DNA of 34,275 nt from an uncultured Bradyrhizobium sp. (GTDB taxonomy: Bacteria; Pseudomonadota; Alphaproteobacteria; Rhizobiales; Xanthobacteraceae): contig NZ_CAKZJO010000006.1 in NCBI RefSeq assembly GCF_936943645.1, positions 1 to 34,275 of the forward strand, in the 5' to 3' direction. The notes below the pieces were generated by a model. That model saw only the letters and a list, made by a program, of their open reading frames with translations. It ran no database searches and was not told where the DNA came from. Shown piece after piece: positions 25,215 to 32,788 of the stretch; within the stretch, counting starts at the first letter, position 1; each line of letters begins with the position of its first letter. Made by a program: the position numbers and the translations under genes.

Positions 25215-25327
25215 TTAAAACTCTCGATAAATCTTACGCGAAAAAGTGGTGGTTCCGTAACCATGCGGTTTTGCCTCGCGCGGCGGCGCAGGCATCGCGG
25301 GGACGGCAGTTGCGTTGGAGTTGAGTG

Positions 25328-25951
25328 ATGAAGAGGCTCGTTGTGGGCGCGGCCGCGTTGGTCGCAGCCGGCTGGACAGCTTCGGCAGAGGCCGCCGATC
25401 TCGGTTACGGGCAGCGTGCCCCCTACACCGTCAACCAGCCGCTCAATGCATATAGCTGGGCCGGCCCCTATCTCGGCGGCAACATCGGCTACGAATGGGG
25501 CTCGGTCGACAACAATCCCTCAAAACCCTCGGGCTTCGTCGGCGGCGTGCAGGCCGGATACAATTTCCAGAACGGCCCGTTTGTGTTCGGCGTCGAAGGC
25601 GACATCCAGGCCGCCGGGGCCGACGATACCTTCGCGCCGTGGAAGTTCTCCAATCCGTGGTTCGGCACCCTGCGCGGCCGCGCCGGCTATGCCTTCAACA
25701 ACGTGCTGTTCTACGGCACCGCGGGCCTCGCCTTCGGTGAGCTGCGCGCGCAGACCTTCGGCTGGTCGGAATCGCACACGACCGCGGGCTGGACCATCGG
25801 CGCGGGTGCGGAAGTGGGCCTCGCTCCGAACTGGAGCGCCAAGCTGGAATATCTCTACATCGATCTGTCGACGAGTCAGTTCGCAATTACGGGCGTGTCA
25901 AACGGCTACAGCGCCAGCGTCGTGCGCGCAGGCGTGAACTATCGCTTCTGA
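25328..25951 (+). CDS. Outer-membrane beta-barrel protein of the Omp25/Omp31 type
   Basis: The 207-residue protein has a signal peptide (about 1-22, ending SAEAADL). A short linker leads to an eight-strand barrel of alternating residues. Family hallmarks are WAGPYLGGNIGYEWG, FVGGVQAGYNFQNGPFVFGVEGDI, LRGRAGYAFNNVLFYGTAGLAFGE and LAPNWSAKLEYLYIDL. The C-terminal strand ends in Phe (VRAGVNYRF), the signal for the BAM insertion machinery. GGAG lies seven bases before the ATG. Such proteins in rhizobia and Brucella are abundant surface proteins. A CtrA-type box lies upstream and a strong terminator downstream. Confidence 0.92.
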   Translation: MKRLVVGAAALVAAGWTASAEAADLGYGQRAPYTVNQPLNAYSWAGPYLGGNIGYEWGSVDNNPSKPSGFVGGVQAGYNFQNGPFVFGVEGDIQAAGADDTFAPWKFSNPWFGTLRGRAGYAFNNVLFYGTAGLAFGELRAQTFGWSESHTTAGWTIGAGAEVGLAPNWSAKLEYLYIDLSTSQFAITGVSNGYSASVVRAGVNYRF

Positions 25952-25983
25952 TAGCTGAAGAAGAAAATACCGGACAACAACCT

Positions 25984-26011
25984 CCCGGCCGCGTGCGGCC
26001 GGGATTTTTTT
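25984..26011 (+). terminator. Strong intrinsic terminator of the outer-membrane gene
   Basis: CCCGGCCGC (25984-25992) and GCGGCCGGG (25995-26003) are perfectly complementary and are followed by A and a run of seven T. It lies 33 bases beyond the stop codon. Confidence 0.9.
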
Positions 26012-26049
26012 GCGCCGAATATTGCGCCAGGCGTGGTGCGTCGGGCCCG

Positions 26050-26265
26050 CTAGGAGAGGATCACCAGGTTGACCGCCTTCGGTCCCTTCCCCTTCTTGTC
26101 CGGTTCGACTTCGAAAGTAATGCGCTGTCCTTCGGCAAGGTCCTTCAGTCCGGCCCGCTCCACAGCTGTAATATGCACGAAGACGTCGCGGCCGCCGTCG
26201 TCAGGCTTGATGAAACCGTAGCCGCGTTCGCCGTTGAAAAACTTAACCGTTCCCGTCATGGCCAT
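26050..26265 (-). CDS. Cold-shock domain protein (CspA family)
   Basis: The 71-residue protein is a single OB-fold cold-shock domain. RNP1 appears in KFFNGERGYGFIKP and RNP2 in VFVHIT, both needed for single-stranded nucleic-acid binding. It probably acts as an RNA chaperone or transcription antiterminator. The start at 26265 has a strong purine-rich site (GAGGGGGAG) seven bases upstream. The reading frame extends further, but without a better site. About 270 bases separate it from rlmJ, so a long structured leader, usual for csp mRNAs, is possible. The cold response itself is not shown. Confidence 0.95.
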   Translation of the reverse strand: MAMTGTVKFFNGERGYGFIKPDDGGRDVFVHITAVERAGLKDLAEGQRITFEVEPDKKGKGPKAVNLVILS

Positions 26266-26363
26266 CGGGAAACTCCCCCTCATTGCTCCTCCGTCGCGGC
26301 GCAGACGCACGTCGCGACATGACCGGGCATCACGGAGCCCGGGAGAGCTGGCCATCCTTGGGC

Positions 26364-26379
26364 GGACCGCTGGCGGTCC
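26364..26379 (-). promoter_or_regulatory. Stem-loop in the probable leader of the cold-shock gene
   Basis: GGACCGC (26364-26370) and GCGGTCC (26373-26379) form a tight perfect stem about 100 bases before the csp start. It could belong to a regulatory 5' leader, or it could end rlmJ transcripts, but no T-run follows on the - strand. The rest of the 26266-26535 gap shows no coding sequence. Confidence 0.35.
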
Positions 26380-26535
26380 GGCCGGATCTTTCTTAGGCCT
26401 TCACTCCGCCGCAACCATTCGCGGAAGCGGAACGTAAAGCCAGTCACGGAAACAGCATAATACGGTTCTCTGCAGATTGACTACCGCTCCTGCATATTTT
26501 TCCCAAGAATGCCGGAGTGTTACGGCTTCTTGGCT

Positions 26536-27396
26536 TTAAGGCTTGGGCACTTCCAATCGGAATCTGGCAGCACCGCCCTGGCCGAGCGGCATTTCCAGCT
26601 CGGGCAGGATCGTCTTGAGTTCGCCCTGCAGCGTGTAGGGCGGATTGACGATCAGAAGCCCGGTGGAGGCCAGCGCCCCGCCTTCGAGCTGGGGGGCGAC
26701 GCTGAACTCGAGACGCAGACATTTTCCCGGTGGTTTTGCTGCAGCTGCGAGCCGCGCCACGGTCTGGGCCAGCATGTCGGTGGCGCGCCGGCTCTTGGCC
26801 GGATACCAGATGAGATAGATGCCGGTCGGCCATTTCTGGAACGCCGTGGCGAAGGCTTCGCCCAGCCGTTCGAACTCGTCCTTTGCCTCGAACGGCGGAT
26901 CGATCAGCACGAGGCCGCGCCGCTCCTTTGGCGGCACGAAGGCCGGCAGTGCCACCCAGCCGTCGAGATCGACCACGCGGGCCTGCTCGTCGCGGCGCAG
27001 CACGGCGATCAGCGCCTTCCGCGCCTTCGGCTCGAGCTCGCAGGCGACGAGCCGATCCTGCGGCCTGAGCAGGCCGCGCGCGATCAGCGGCGAGCCCGGA
27101 TAGGCCTTGAGCTCTCCCTTCGGATTGAAGGCGCGGACGATGTCGAGATAGGGCTTGGCCAGAGCGGCGCTCTCGTTCGACAGGCGGGCCTGCATCAGCC
27201 GCGCGATGCCGGTCAGCCATTCGCCGCTCCGGCGCGCCTCGTCGCTGTCGAGATCGTAGAGGCCGGCCCCGGCATGGGTGTCGATGACGCGGAACGCCCC
27301 CGGCTTGTCCTGCAGATAGGTGATGATGCGCGCCAGCACGATGTGCTTGATGACATCGGCGAAGTTGCCGGCGTGGAAGGCGTGGCGGTAGTTCAT
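26536..27396 (-). CDS. rlmJ: 23S rRNA (adenine(2030)-N6)-methyltransferase
   Basis: RlmJ methylates A2030 of 23S rRNA. The 286-residue protein begins with the family hallmark MNYRHAFHAGNFADVIKHIVL, which fixes the start at 27396. It continues with DTHAGAGLYDL (S-adenosylmethionine site) and the catalytic motif DPPF in VLIDPPFEAKDEF. LIWYPAKSR and LIVNPPYTLQGEL near the end are also typical. The length agrees with the E. coli enzyme. It is a single - strand gene, and a repeat element lies upstream. Confidence 0.95.
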   Translation of the reverse strand: MNYRHAFHAGNFADVIKHIVLARIITYLQDKPGAFRVIDTHAGAGLYDLDSDEARRSGEWLTGIARLMQARLSNESAALAKPYLDIVRAFNPKGELKAYPGSPLIARGLLRPQDRLVACELEPKARKALIAVLRRDEQARVVDLDGWVALPAFVPPKERRGLVLIDPPFEAKDEFERLGEAFATAFQKWPTGIYLIWYPAKSRRATDMLAQTVARLAAAAKPPGKCLRLEFSVAPQLEGGALASTGLLIVNPPYTLQGELKTILPELEMPLGQGGAARFRLEVPKP

Positions 27397-27444
27397 GGGG
27401 ATAGGACTACGCCACGTGATGGCTTGAGCAAAGAGGCACGATCG

Positions 27445-27578
27445 CGTGTCCCGGACGCGGTGCAGCGTGTAACGCTGCGCCGCTGCGCCGGGACCCAGGG
27501 GCCGCAGATTCCCGTGCAACATGGGCCCCGGCTCCGCAGCGCATCGTCAAAGAGACGCTGCGCTGCGTCCGGGGCACG
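27445..27578. repeat. Large GC-rich palindromic intergenic repeat
   Basis: The ends CGTGTCCCGGACGC (from 27445) and GCGTCCGGGGCACG (to 27578) are near-perfect inverted copies. Inside, GGGACCCAGGGGCC and ATGGGCCCCGG, and several GCTGCGC words, form further stems. This wording is very common between Bradyrhizobium genes. It fills most of the 192-base gap between rlmJ and the RNase T2 gene, and no coding sequence is visible there. Confidence 0.75.
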
Positions 27579-27588
27579 AGCATTTGCT

Positions 27589-28293
27589 CTAGCCGCCCCG
27601 AATCGGCGGCATCGTCACCTGGTCGCGGCGGCAGGCGCGGCGGTCAGTTTCCTCGCAGGCGCGGAATTGCAGGTCCTTGCTGAGGCAGATGCGAACCTCG
27701 GAGAGCCTGGTCCGGTTGCAGGTGACCGAGACGGCGGCACTGCTCAGCCCCGGATTGGCCTTGATGAAGGCTTCCTCGACCTCCGTGGGCGCCACGGTCT
27801 TGGCCTGCGACAGATCGAGATATTCGGCCGGGATCTTGATCGCAGCGCGCGCTTTGCGGATCGTCTCGAAATAGCCGCGGCCTTCGAGGCCTGAGCACGT
27901 GCCGTGCTTGTCCCATTCGTTGAAGATCAGGCCGGGCACCGGCATCAGATCGAGCATCGAGGAGACGATGTTGCGGTTCAGCCGCGGCGCGGGCCGCTGG
28001 CAATATTCCGGGAAGCCGTTCTCATATTGCGGCCACAGCCCGTGGACGACGAAGGCGTAGGGCCGTCCGCTGCACTGGATCTGGGAGCGGCCGCCACGCT
28101 CGGCCGCCTCCTCGCAGAACGAGGGCGACCACGACAGCGACAGCACATAGAAGTCGAATTCGCCCGGCGCGTTCTGCCGCTTGTCCTGGGCCTTTGCGTC
28201 CCCGGCGAACGCGGCGAGGCCCGCGGCAAGGATCAGGGACAGGGCCAGCGAGATCACGAGGCGGGAGAACGAATGCAATCTGGAATGAAACAT
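27589..28293 (-). CDS. Exported ribonuclease T2 family protein
   Basis: This 234-residue endoribonuclease has a signal peptide (about 1-36). Both active-site blocks are present. CAS I is FVVHGLWPQ with His84, and CAS II is EWDKHGTCS with Glu126 and His130, so activity is expected. At least eight cysteines in the mature part can form disulfides, in keeping with a periplasmic or secreted place. It may scavenge nucleotides from external RNA. The ATG at 28293 has GAGG about nine bases upstream. It stands alone between a repeat and an unknown exported gene. Confidence 0.93.
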   Translation of the reverse strand: MFHSRLHSFSRLVISLALSLILAAGLAAFAGDAKAQDKRQNAPGEFDFYVLSLSWSPSFCEEAAERGGRSQIQCSGRPYAFVVHGLWPQYENGFPEYCQRPAPRLNRNIVSSMLDLMPVPGLIFNEWDKHGTCSGLEGRGYFETIRKARAAIKIPAEYLDLSQAKTVAPTEVEEAFIKANPGLSSAAVSVTCNRTRLSEVRICLSKDLQFRACEETDRRACRRDQVTMPPIRGG

Positions 28294-28413
28294 GGCGACG
28301 CCCCTCAACTAGACTGTGCAGGAAAGCCTAGCAGGCAGTGAGAACATTTCAAGAACAAAATTCAGGCGACCGTCGCCGGCCCGCCTGACAAACCCGAATC
28401 AGGGCGCTCTGAA

Positions 28414-28875
28414 TTAGGGTTTGGCGGCGCGGCAGGCCGGGTTGTAGGCCCAGTTGCGGTCGAGGCCGACCACGCACCATTCGACGCCGTTGCCGTAGCC
28501 GGCGAAGCCGCCATCCTCGATGAGCGAGAAATGCACCTTGCGCACCTTGCCGTCATTGAGCAGGGCATCAGCGCTGCAATAGCGGCGCGGAATGTTGTCG
28601 GACTGCCAGGGCCGGAACGCGGTCTCGCGCACCGCGGAGAAACCGGTGATCTTCAACGAGGAATTCCAGAACGTGCTTTCCTTTTCCCAGAACTGGGTGG
28701 CGATCGTCGGCAGCGCCCTGTCACAATCGGCGACAGCCCCGTCGTAGCGCGGCCCGCTCAGCCAGAAGTTCATTTCCAGCGGGTTGGCGGCCCTGACCTC
28801 ACTGAGCGACATCGCTCCGAACAAGAGGCCGAGCACGGCGGCATAGCGGAGCGATTTCGGGGAGGGGGCGCGCAT
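28414..28875 (-). CDS. Exported protein of unknown function
   Basis: The 153-residue product has a signal peptide (about 1-29, ending EVRAANP). The mature part is rich in Trp and holds four cysteines (in VADCDRAL, RYCSADALL, EWCVVGL and NPACRAAK) that could form two disulfides. The motif EWCVVGLDRNWAYNPACR near the C-terminus is the most distinctive part. I do not recognise the family. The ATG at 28875 is preferred to a TTG two codons earlier, and the ribosome site is weak. It is divergent from the next small exported gene. Confidence 0.8.
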   Translation of the reverse strand: MRAPSPKSLRYAAVLGLLFGAMSLSEVRAANPLEMNFWLSGPRYDGAVADCDRALPTIATQFWEKESTFWNSSLKITGFSAVRETAFRPWQSDNIPRRYCSADALLNDGKVRKVHFSLIEDGGFAGYGNGVEWCVVGLDRNWAYNPACRAAKP

Positions 28876-29060
28876 GTTCAATCCGGACGGCTAAAGTCTT
28901 GCGAAGGTCGGACGGTGCCGCGAAGGCCGGGGGAGGTCAAGTGCAGCGCGGCAACACTTCGCCAGGAGTTGACCACAACGTCGCGATCGGCAGGGCTTCG
29001 GTTCTTTTCACTTCGAGTCTGGCACCGTAAACTGGCGGCCAGCCAATTGGAGTGACGGGA

Positions 29061-29360
29061 ATGCGAATCATTGCGGCCGCGGGCCTTCTTGCCAGCCTGG
29101 TTGTCTCGGGTGTGATGGCGAGCCAGTCGGCGCGCGCCGACTACGTCCCGCCGTTCAAGGGCAATGACACCGGTGGCATCATCGCCTATTCGATGGCCAC
29201 CCAGGTCGATGCCCGGCAGGTCGCGGTCGATCACTGCGCGCGCTACGGCAAGGTGGTCAAATTCCTCGCCGTGCAGGCCTATGAGGGCGGCTACATCTCG
29301 TTCTCCTGCCGCTGGGTGCCCTATGGCGCCGCCGTGCAGCCGATCCGCACGCTCTACTGA
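29061..29360 (+). CDS. Small exported protein of unknown function
   Basis: The 99-residue protein starts with a signal peptide ending near SARADY (residue 26). The mature part, about 70 residues, has two cysteines (DHCARYG and FSCRWVPYG) and looks like a compact fold with one helix (DARQVAVDHCARYGK) and strands. No family is recognised. GGAG lies eight bases before the ATG at 29061. A GTG three codons earlier is possible. It lies 42 bases before the DUF3617 gene and is probably co-transcribed with it. Confidence 0.82.
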   Translation: MRIIAAAGLLASLVVSGVMASQSARADYVPPFKGNDTGGIIAYSMATQVDARQVAVDHCARYGKVVKFLAVQAYEGGYISFSCRWVPYGAAVQPIRTLY

Positions 29361-29402
29361 GGCGTTGTCGTAACGCCGCAATCTCAGCCGGGAGCTTCTC
29401 GC

Positions 29403-29933
29403 ATGACGCGCAAACTCGCTTTGCTCGGCTCGACGCTTTGCCTCGTGGTGTCGGCGGGCAGCGCCAGCGCCGACGATCTGCCGGTGCGCAAGGCCGGTCT
29501 CTGGGAAATGAAGATGGTCCGCACCGGCGGGCCGGTGCCCGAGATGACCATGCAACACTGCACCGATGAGACCGTCGACAAGGAGATGAACAACAACGTC
29601 TCCCCGATGGCCAAGCAGATCTGCTCCAAGCAGGACATCAGGAAGACCGCGACCGGCTATGTCAGCGATTCCGAGTGCAGCGTCGCCGGCATCAGCACGA
29701 CCTCGCATGCCGAGATCACGGGCGATTTCAATTCGGCCTACACGGTGAAGACCACCTCGCACGCGCAGGGCGGCGCCGCAGGTGCCGCGGGCCGCGACAC
29801 CTCGATGACACTCGAAGCGAAATGGCTCGGCGCCTGCAAGCCGGAGCAGAAGCCCGGCGACATCGTGATGCCCGGCGGCTTCAAGATGAACGTGCGCGAC
29901 ATGGACAAGCTGAAGGCGTTGCTGCCGAAGTAG
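29403..29933 (+). CDS. DUF3617-family exported protein
   Basis: This 176-residue protein has a signal peptide (about 1-23, SASADD). The family opening VRKAGLWEMKMV is followed by QHCTDETVDKEM, then IDC-like cysteines (ICSKQD, DSECSVAG, LGACKPEQ). These features fit DUF3617 (PF12276 type), exported proteins of unknown role in proteobacteria. The lysine-rich end MRD-MDKLKALLPK follows. A GGGAG site is about eight bases before the ATG. It is followed directly by a palindromic repeat. Confidence 0.85.
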   Translation: MTRKLALLGSTLCLVVSAGSASADDLPVRKAGLWEMKMVRTGGPVPEMTMQHCTDETVDKEMNNNVSPMAKQICSKQDIRKTATGYVSDSECSVAGISTTSHAEITGDFNSAYTVKTTSHAQGGAAGAAGRDTSMTLEAKWLGACKPEQKPGDIVMPGGFKMNVRDMDKLKALLPK

Positions 29934-29945
29934 GTTTCTTCCCTC

Positions 29946-30072
29946 TCCCCTTGCGGGAGAGGGTGGCTCGCCGCACGGGTGTGGGTCTCTCTCCACGAAT
30001 TCAAATGAGGGCTGAACGCGCGGAGAGATACCCCTCATCCGGCGCTTTGCGCCACCTTCTCCCGCAAGGGGA
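29946..30072. repeat. Long inverted repeat with 22-bp arms
   Basis: The arm at 29946-29967 (TCCCCTTGCGGGAGAGGGTG and two more bases) matches the reverse complement of 30051-30072 with a single mismatch. Each arm itself folds into a small hairpin. The element separates the convergent DUF3617 and histidine kinase genes and belongs to the same repeat type as the one after ilvE at 34193. Confidence 0.85.
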
Positions 30073-30087
30073 GAAGCAAGAAGCCAG

Positions 30088-31476
30088 CTACACCGGTATC
30101 CGCACGCTCGCCCGCAATCCTCCCATCGGGCTGTCGCCGAGGGTGATGTCGCCGCCATGGGAGCGGGCGATGTCGCGGGCGATGGCAAGGCCAAGGCCGG
30201 TGCCGCCTTCATCCTGGTTGCGGGCGTTGTCCAGCCGCAGGAACGGTTTGAACACTTCCTCGCGCAAATGCATGGGAATGCCGGGGCCGTCGTCGTCGAC
30301 CGTCACGGTCAAATAACGGTGATCGCGCTGGCCGGTGATGGCGATGTTCTTGCCGTAACGCGCCGCGTTGGTGACGAGGTTGGCGAGGCAGCGCTTGAAC
30401 GAGGCCGGCTTCACCGTCACCACGGGCAGGCCGTGGAAGGCGACGGTCGCGGTATGGCCATGGCGCTCGGCATCGCCGCGCAGCTCCTCGAGCGCCTGGG
30501 CCATGTCGGTCGGCTGCGACTGCTCACCGGAATCGCCGCGCGCGAAGGCGAGGTAATCCTCCAGCATCATCGACATCTCGTCGACGTCCTTGCGCATGCC
30601 TTCGAGCTCGGGGCTGTCACCGATCAGCGCCAGCTCGAGCTTGAAGCGGGTCAGGATGGTGCGCAGGTCGTGGCTGACGCCGGCGAGCATCGCAGTGCGC
30701 TGCTCCATCGTGCGCTCGATGCGCGACTTCATCTCGAGGAAGGCAATCGAGGCGCGCCGCACCTCGCGCGCGCCGCGCGGGCGGAAGTTCGGCGCTTCGC
30801 GGCCTTTGCCGAAGCTTTCCGCGGCGTCCGCAAGCCGCAGGATCGGCTTGATCTGGTTGCGCAGGAACAGCACCGCGACGATCAGGAGGATCGACGACGT
30901 GCCGACCATCCAGAACAGGAAGATCTCGGAGTTCGAGGCATAGGCGGCGCTGCGCTGCGCGAACACGCGCATCACGGCATCGTCGAGCTGGATGCGGATC
31001 TCGACGAGGTTGGAGCGGCCGACCGTGTCGATCCAGAACGAGCGCCCGATCTGGCGGCCGAGCTGCACCGACAGCGTCTGGTCGAGCAGCGAGAAGAACG
31101 GCTTCGGTCCAGGCGGCGGCATGTCGCCGGCGGGCAGGAAGTCGACGACGAGGCCGAGGCGCTGCTGCGCGATGCGGCGGATCTGCTCGCGATCCTTATC
31201 CTGCGGATAGCCCTTGTAGACGTCGATCAGCGCGGCGATGTCCTGCACCACCGCGGCCGACAGGCGGCGCGTTACCGTGTTCCAGTGCCGCTCCATGAAC
31301 ACGAAGGCGACGACCGATTGCAGGATCACCATCGGCACGATCATGATGAGGAGCGCGCGGGCGTAGAGGCCGGTCGGCATCCAGCCCTTGAACGCGTTGC
31401 CCATCCAGCCATTGACGGCGGAGACGCGGCCGGCGGCGCTCTTCAGAAGCGTCAGGCCGGTATCGATCGTGCTCAT
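30088..31476 (-). CDS. EnvZ-type membrane sensor histidine kinase
   Basis: The 462-residue kinase has two membrane helices (about 40-62 and 183-205) with a periplasmic sensor part between. A HAMP domain follows (LRNQIKPILRLADAAESFG). The dimerisation domain has the phosphorylated His269 in AGVSHDLRTILTRFKLEL. The ATPase domain has the N box NLVTNAARYGKN, DDDGPGIP and GGTGLGLAIARD. The layout is that of EnvZ. At the H box, Ile replaces the usual Pro of HDLRTPLT. The gene follows its regulator by 19 bases. The stimulus is unknown, and a CenK-like envelope role is an alternative. Confidence 0.92.
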   Translation of the reverse strand: MSTIDTGLTLLKSAAGRVSAVNGWMGNAFKGWMPTGLYARALLIMIVPMVILQSVVAFVFMERHWNTVTRRLSAAVVQDIAALIDVYKGYPQDKDREQIRRIAQQRLGLVVDFLPAGDMPPPGPKPFFSLLDQTLSVQLGRQIGRSFWIDTVGRSNLVEIRIQLDDAVMRVFAQRSAAYASNSEIFLFWMVGTSSILLIVAVLFLRNQIKPILRLADAAESFGKGREAPNFRPRGAREVRRASIAFLEMKSRIERTMEQRTAMLAGVSHDLRTILTRFKLELALIGDSPELEGMRKDVDEMSMMLEDYLAFARGDSGEQSQPTDMAQALEELRGDAERHGHTATVAFHGLPVVTVKPASFKRCLANLVTNAARYGKNIAITGQRDHRYLTVTVDDDGPGIPMHLREEVFKPFLRLDNARNQDEGGTGLGLAIARDIARSHGGDITLGDSPMGGLRASVRIPV

Positions 31477-31495
31477 CTGGCGCGCTTCACTTGCG

Positions 31496-32221
31496 TTATG
31501 GCGAGGCCACCAGCCGGTAGCCGATGCCGCGCACCGCCTGGAGGAACAGCGGATTGGCGGGGTCGGTCTCGATCTTGCGCCGGAGGCGGTTGATCTGCAC
31601 GTCCACGGCGCGCTCGTTGACGCTGCCGTTGCCGGTCAGCGCGCTGCGCGGCACGGTCTCGCCCGGCGTCTCCGAGAGAATGCGCAGCATCTCCCGCTCG
31701 CGGTCGGTGAGGTGGATGACCTCCTCGCCCTGGCGCAGCTCGCCGCGATCGAGATGGTAGATGTAGGGACCGAAGACGATCTTCTCGACCGTCGCGGCCT
31801 GCGGCGGCGGCGCGGCGCGCTTGAGGATGTTGTTGATGCGCAGCGCCAGCTCGCGCGGCTCGAACGGCTTTGCCACGTAATCGTCGGCGCCGATCTGCAG
31901 GCCTTCGATGCGCGCCTCCGCCTCGTGCCGCGCCGTCAGCATCACGATCGGCACCGAGGAGGAGGTGCGGATGAAACGCGCGAGATCGAAGCCGGTCTCG
32001 CCGGGCATCATCACGTCGAGGATCAGCAGGTCGAAATGCAGACCCAGCAATTTCGAGCGCGCATCGCCGGCGCTCGCGGCAGTGGTGACGCGGTAGCCTT
32101 CGGCCGCGAGGAAGCGCGAGAGCAGATCGCGGATGCGGCGGTCGTCGTCGACCAGCAGCAGATGCGGCGCGTCATCGGCGGGGCGGGCCGGCGGGCGGGC
32201 GAGCGTGGCAGCGAGCGGCAC
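31496..32221 (-). CDS. OmpR-family response regulator
   Basis: The 241-residue DNA-binding regulator has a receiver domain with Asp25/Asp26 and the phosphoacceptor Asp69 (LLILDVMMPGETG). The signalling lysine is in YVAKPFEPREL. A winged-helix output domain ends in VDVQINRLRRKIETDP and VRGIGYRLV, typical of OmpR/PhoB. AAGGAG lies seven bases before the GTG at 32221. Another GTG at 32227 overlaps the marR stop (GTGA) but is only one base from that site. It pairs with the downstream EnvZ-type kinase. Confidence 0.93.
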   Translation of the reverse strand: MPLAATLARPPARPADDAPHLLLVDDDRRIRDLLSRFLAAEGYRVTTAASAGDARSKLLGLHFDLLILDVMMPGETGFDLARFIRTSSSVPIVMLTARHEAEARIEGLQIGADDYVAKPFEPRELALRINNILKRAAPPPQAATVEKIVFGPYIYHLDRGELRQGEEVIHLTDREREMLRILSETPGETVPRSALTGNGSVNERAVDVQINRLRRKIETDPANPLFLQAVRGIGYRLVASP

Positions 32222-32223
32222 GG

Positions 32224-32766
32224 TCACTCCTTGGTGTCTTGATTGACGGAAGCGAAGATCGTCTCGAGCACCTTGTCGGGATCGTCGCGGTCGATCATCG
32301 CGCGCAGGAAGCGCTTCACGGTCTCGGCATCCTGCGGGCTCATCTCGGCGAGAGCCTTGGTGATGCGCGTGGTCTGCAGGCCCGCGAGCTTCTGCACCAG
32401 CGCCTCGCCCTTCGGCGTTGCGTAGAGCAGGCGCTGGCGGCGGTCATTGTCGCCGGTCTTCTGCACGATATAGCCCTCGTCCAGGAGCTGCTTGAGCACG
32501 CGGCCGAGCGACTGCTTGGTGATGCGCAGGACGTCGAGCAGGTCGGCGACCTTGAGGCCGGGATAGCGGTAGACGAAATGCATGACCCGGTGATGGGCCC
32601 GGCCGAAGCCGAAAGCCTCCAGCTCCTGGTCGGGATCGCCGACGAAATCGCGGTAGGCGAAGAACAGCAGCTCGATGATATCCCAGCGCAAATTGCCTCC
32701 ATCGCCTGCGGCCGAACCGGGCCCAGCAGTTTCCTGAGAGGACGTTGCGAAATTTATGTCAGGCAT
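32224..32766 (-). CDS. MarR-family transcriptional regulator
   Basis: The 180-residue protein has a disordered start and then a MarR winged helix. The recognition part is KVADLLDVLRITKQSLGRVLKQLLDEGYI, and the wing carries NDRRQRLLYATPKG. Dimer helices flank it. No obvious cysteine sensor is seen. It is first in a tight three-gene operon with the OmpR-type regulator and kinase. The ATG at 32766 is chosen for the family-like N-terminus, and a GTG at 32811 is possible. An inverted repeat just upstream may be its own operator. The ligand is unknown. Confidence 0.9.
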   Translation of the reverse strand: MPDINFATSSQETAGPGSAAGDGGNLRWDIIELLFFAYRDFVGDPDQELEAFGFGRAHHRVMHFVYRYPGLKVADLLDVLRITKQSLGRVLKQLLDEGYIVQKTGDNDRRQRLLYATPKGEALVQKLAGLQTTRITKALAEMSPQDAETVKRFLRAMIDRDDPDKVLETIFASVNQDTKE

Positions 32767-32788
32767 ATTGACGTATCTTGGGTTCAAT
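32767..32788 (-). promoter_or_regulatory. Possible operator of the marR operon
   Basis: ATTGA (32767-32771) and TCAAT (32784-32788) are exact inverted arms with a 12-base spacer, immediately before the marR start codon. MarR proteins often bind such sites to repress themselves. The arms are short and the match may be chance. Confidence 0.3.

Noticed and set aside
28878..30212. 444-residue open frame on the - strand across the two small exported genes
   Set aside because: It crosses two genes with good signal peptides and ribosome sites and a palindromic repeat, and its product has no recognisable features.
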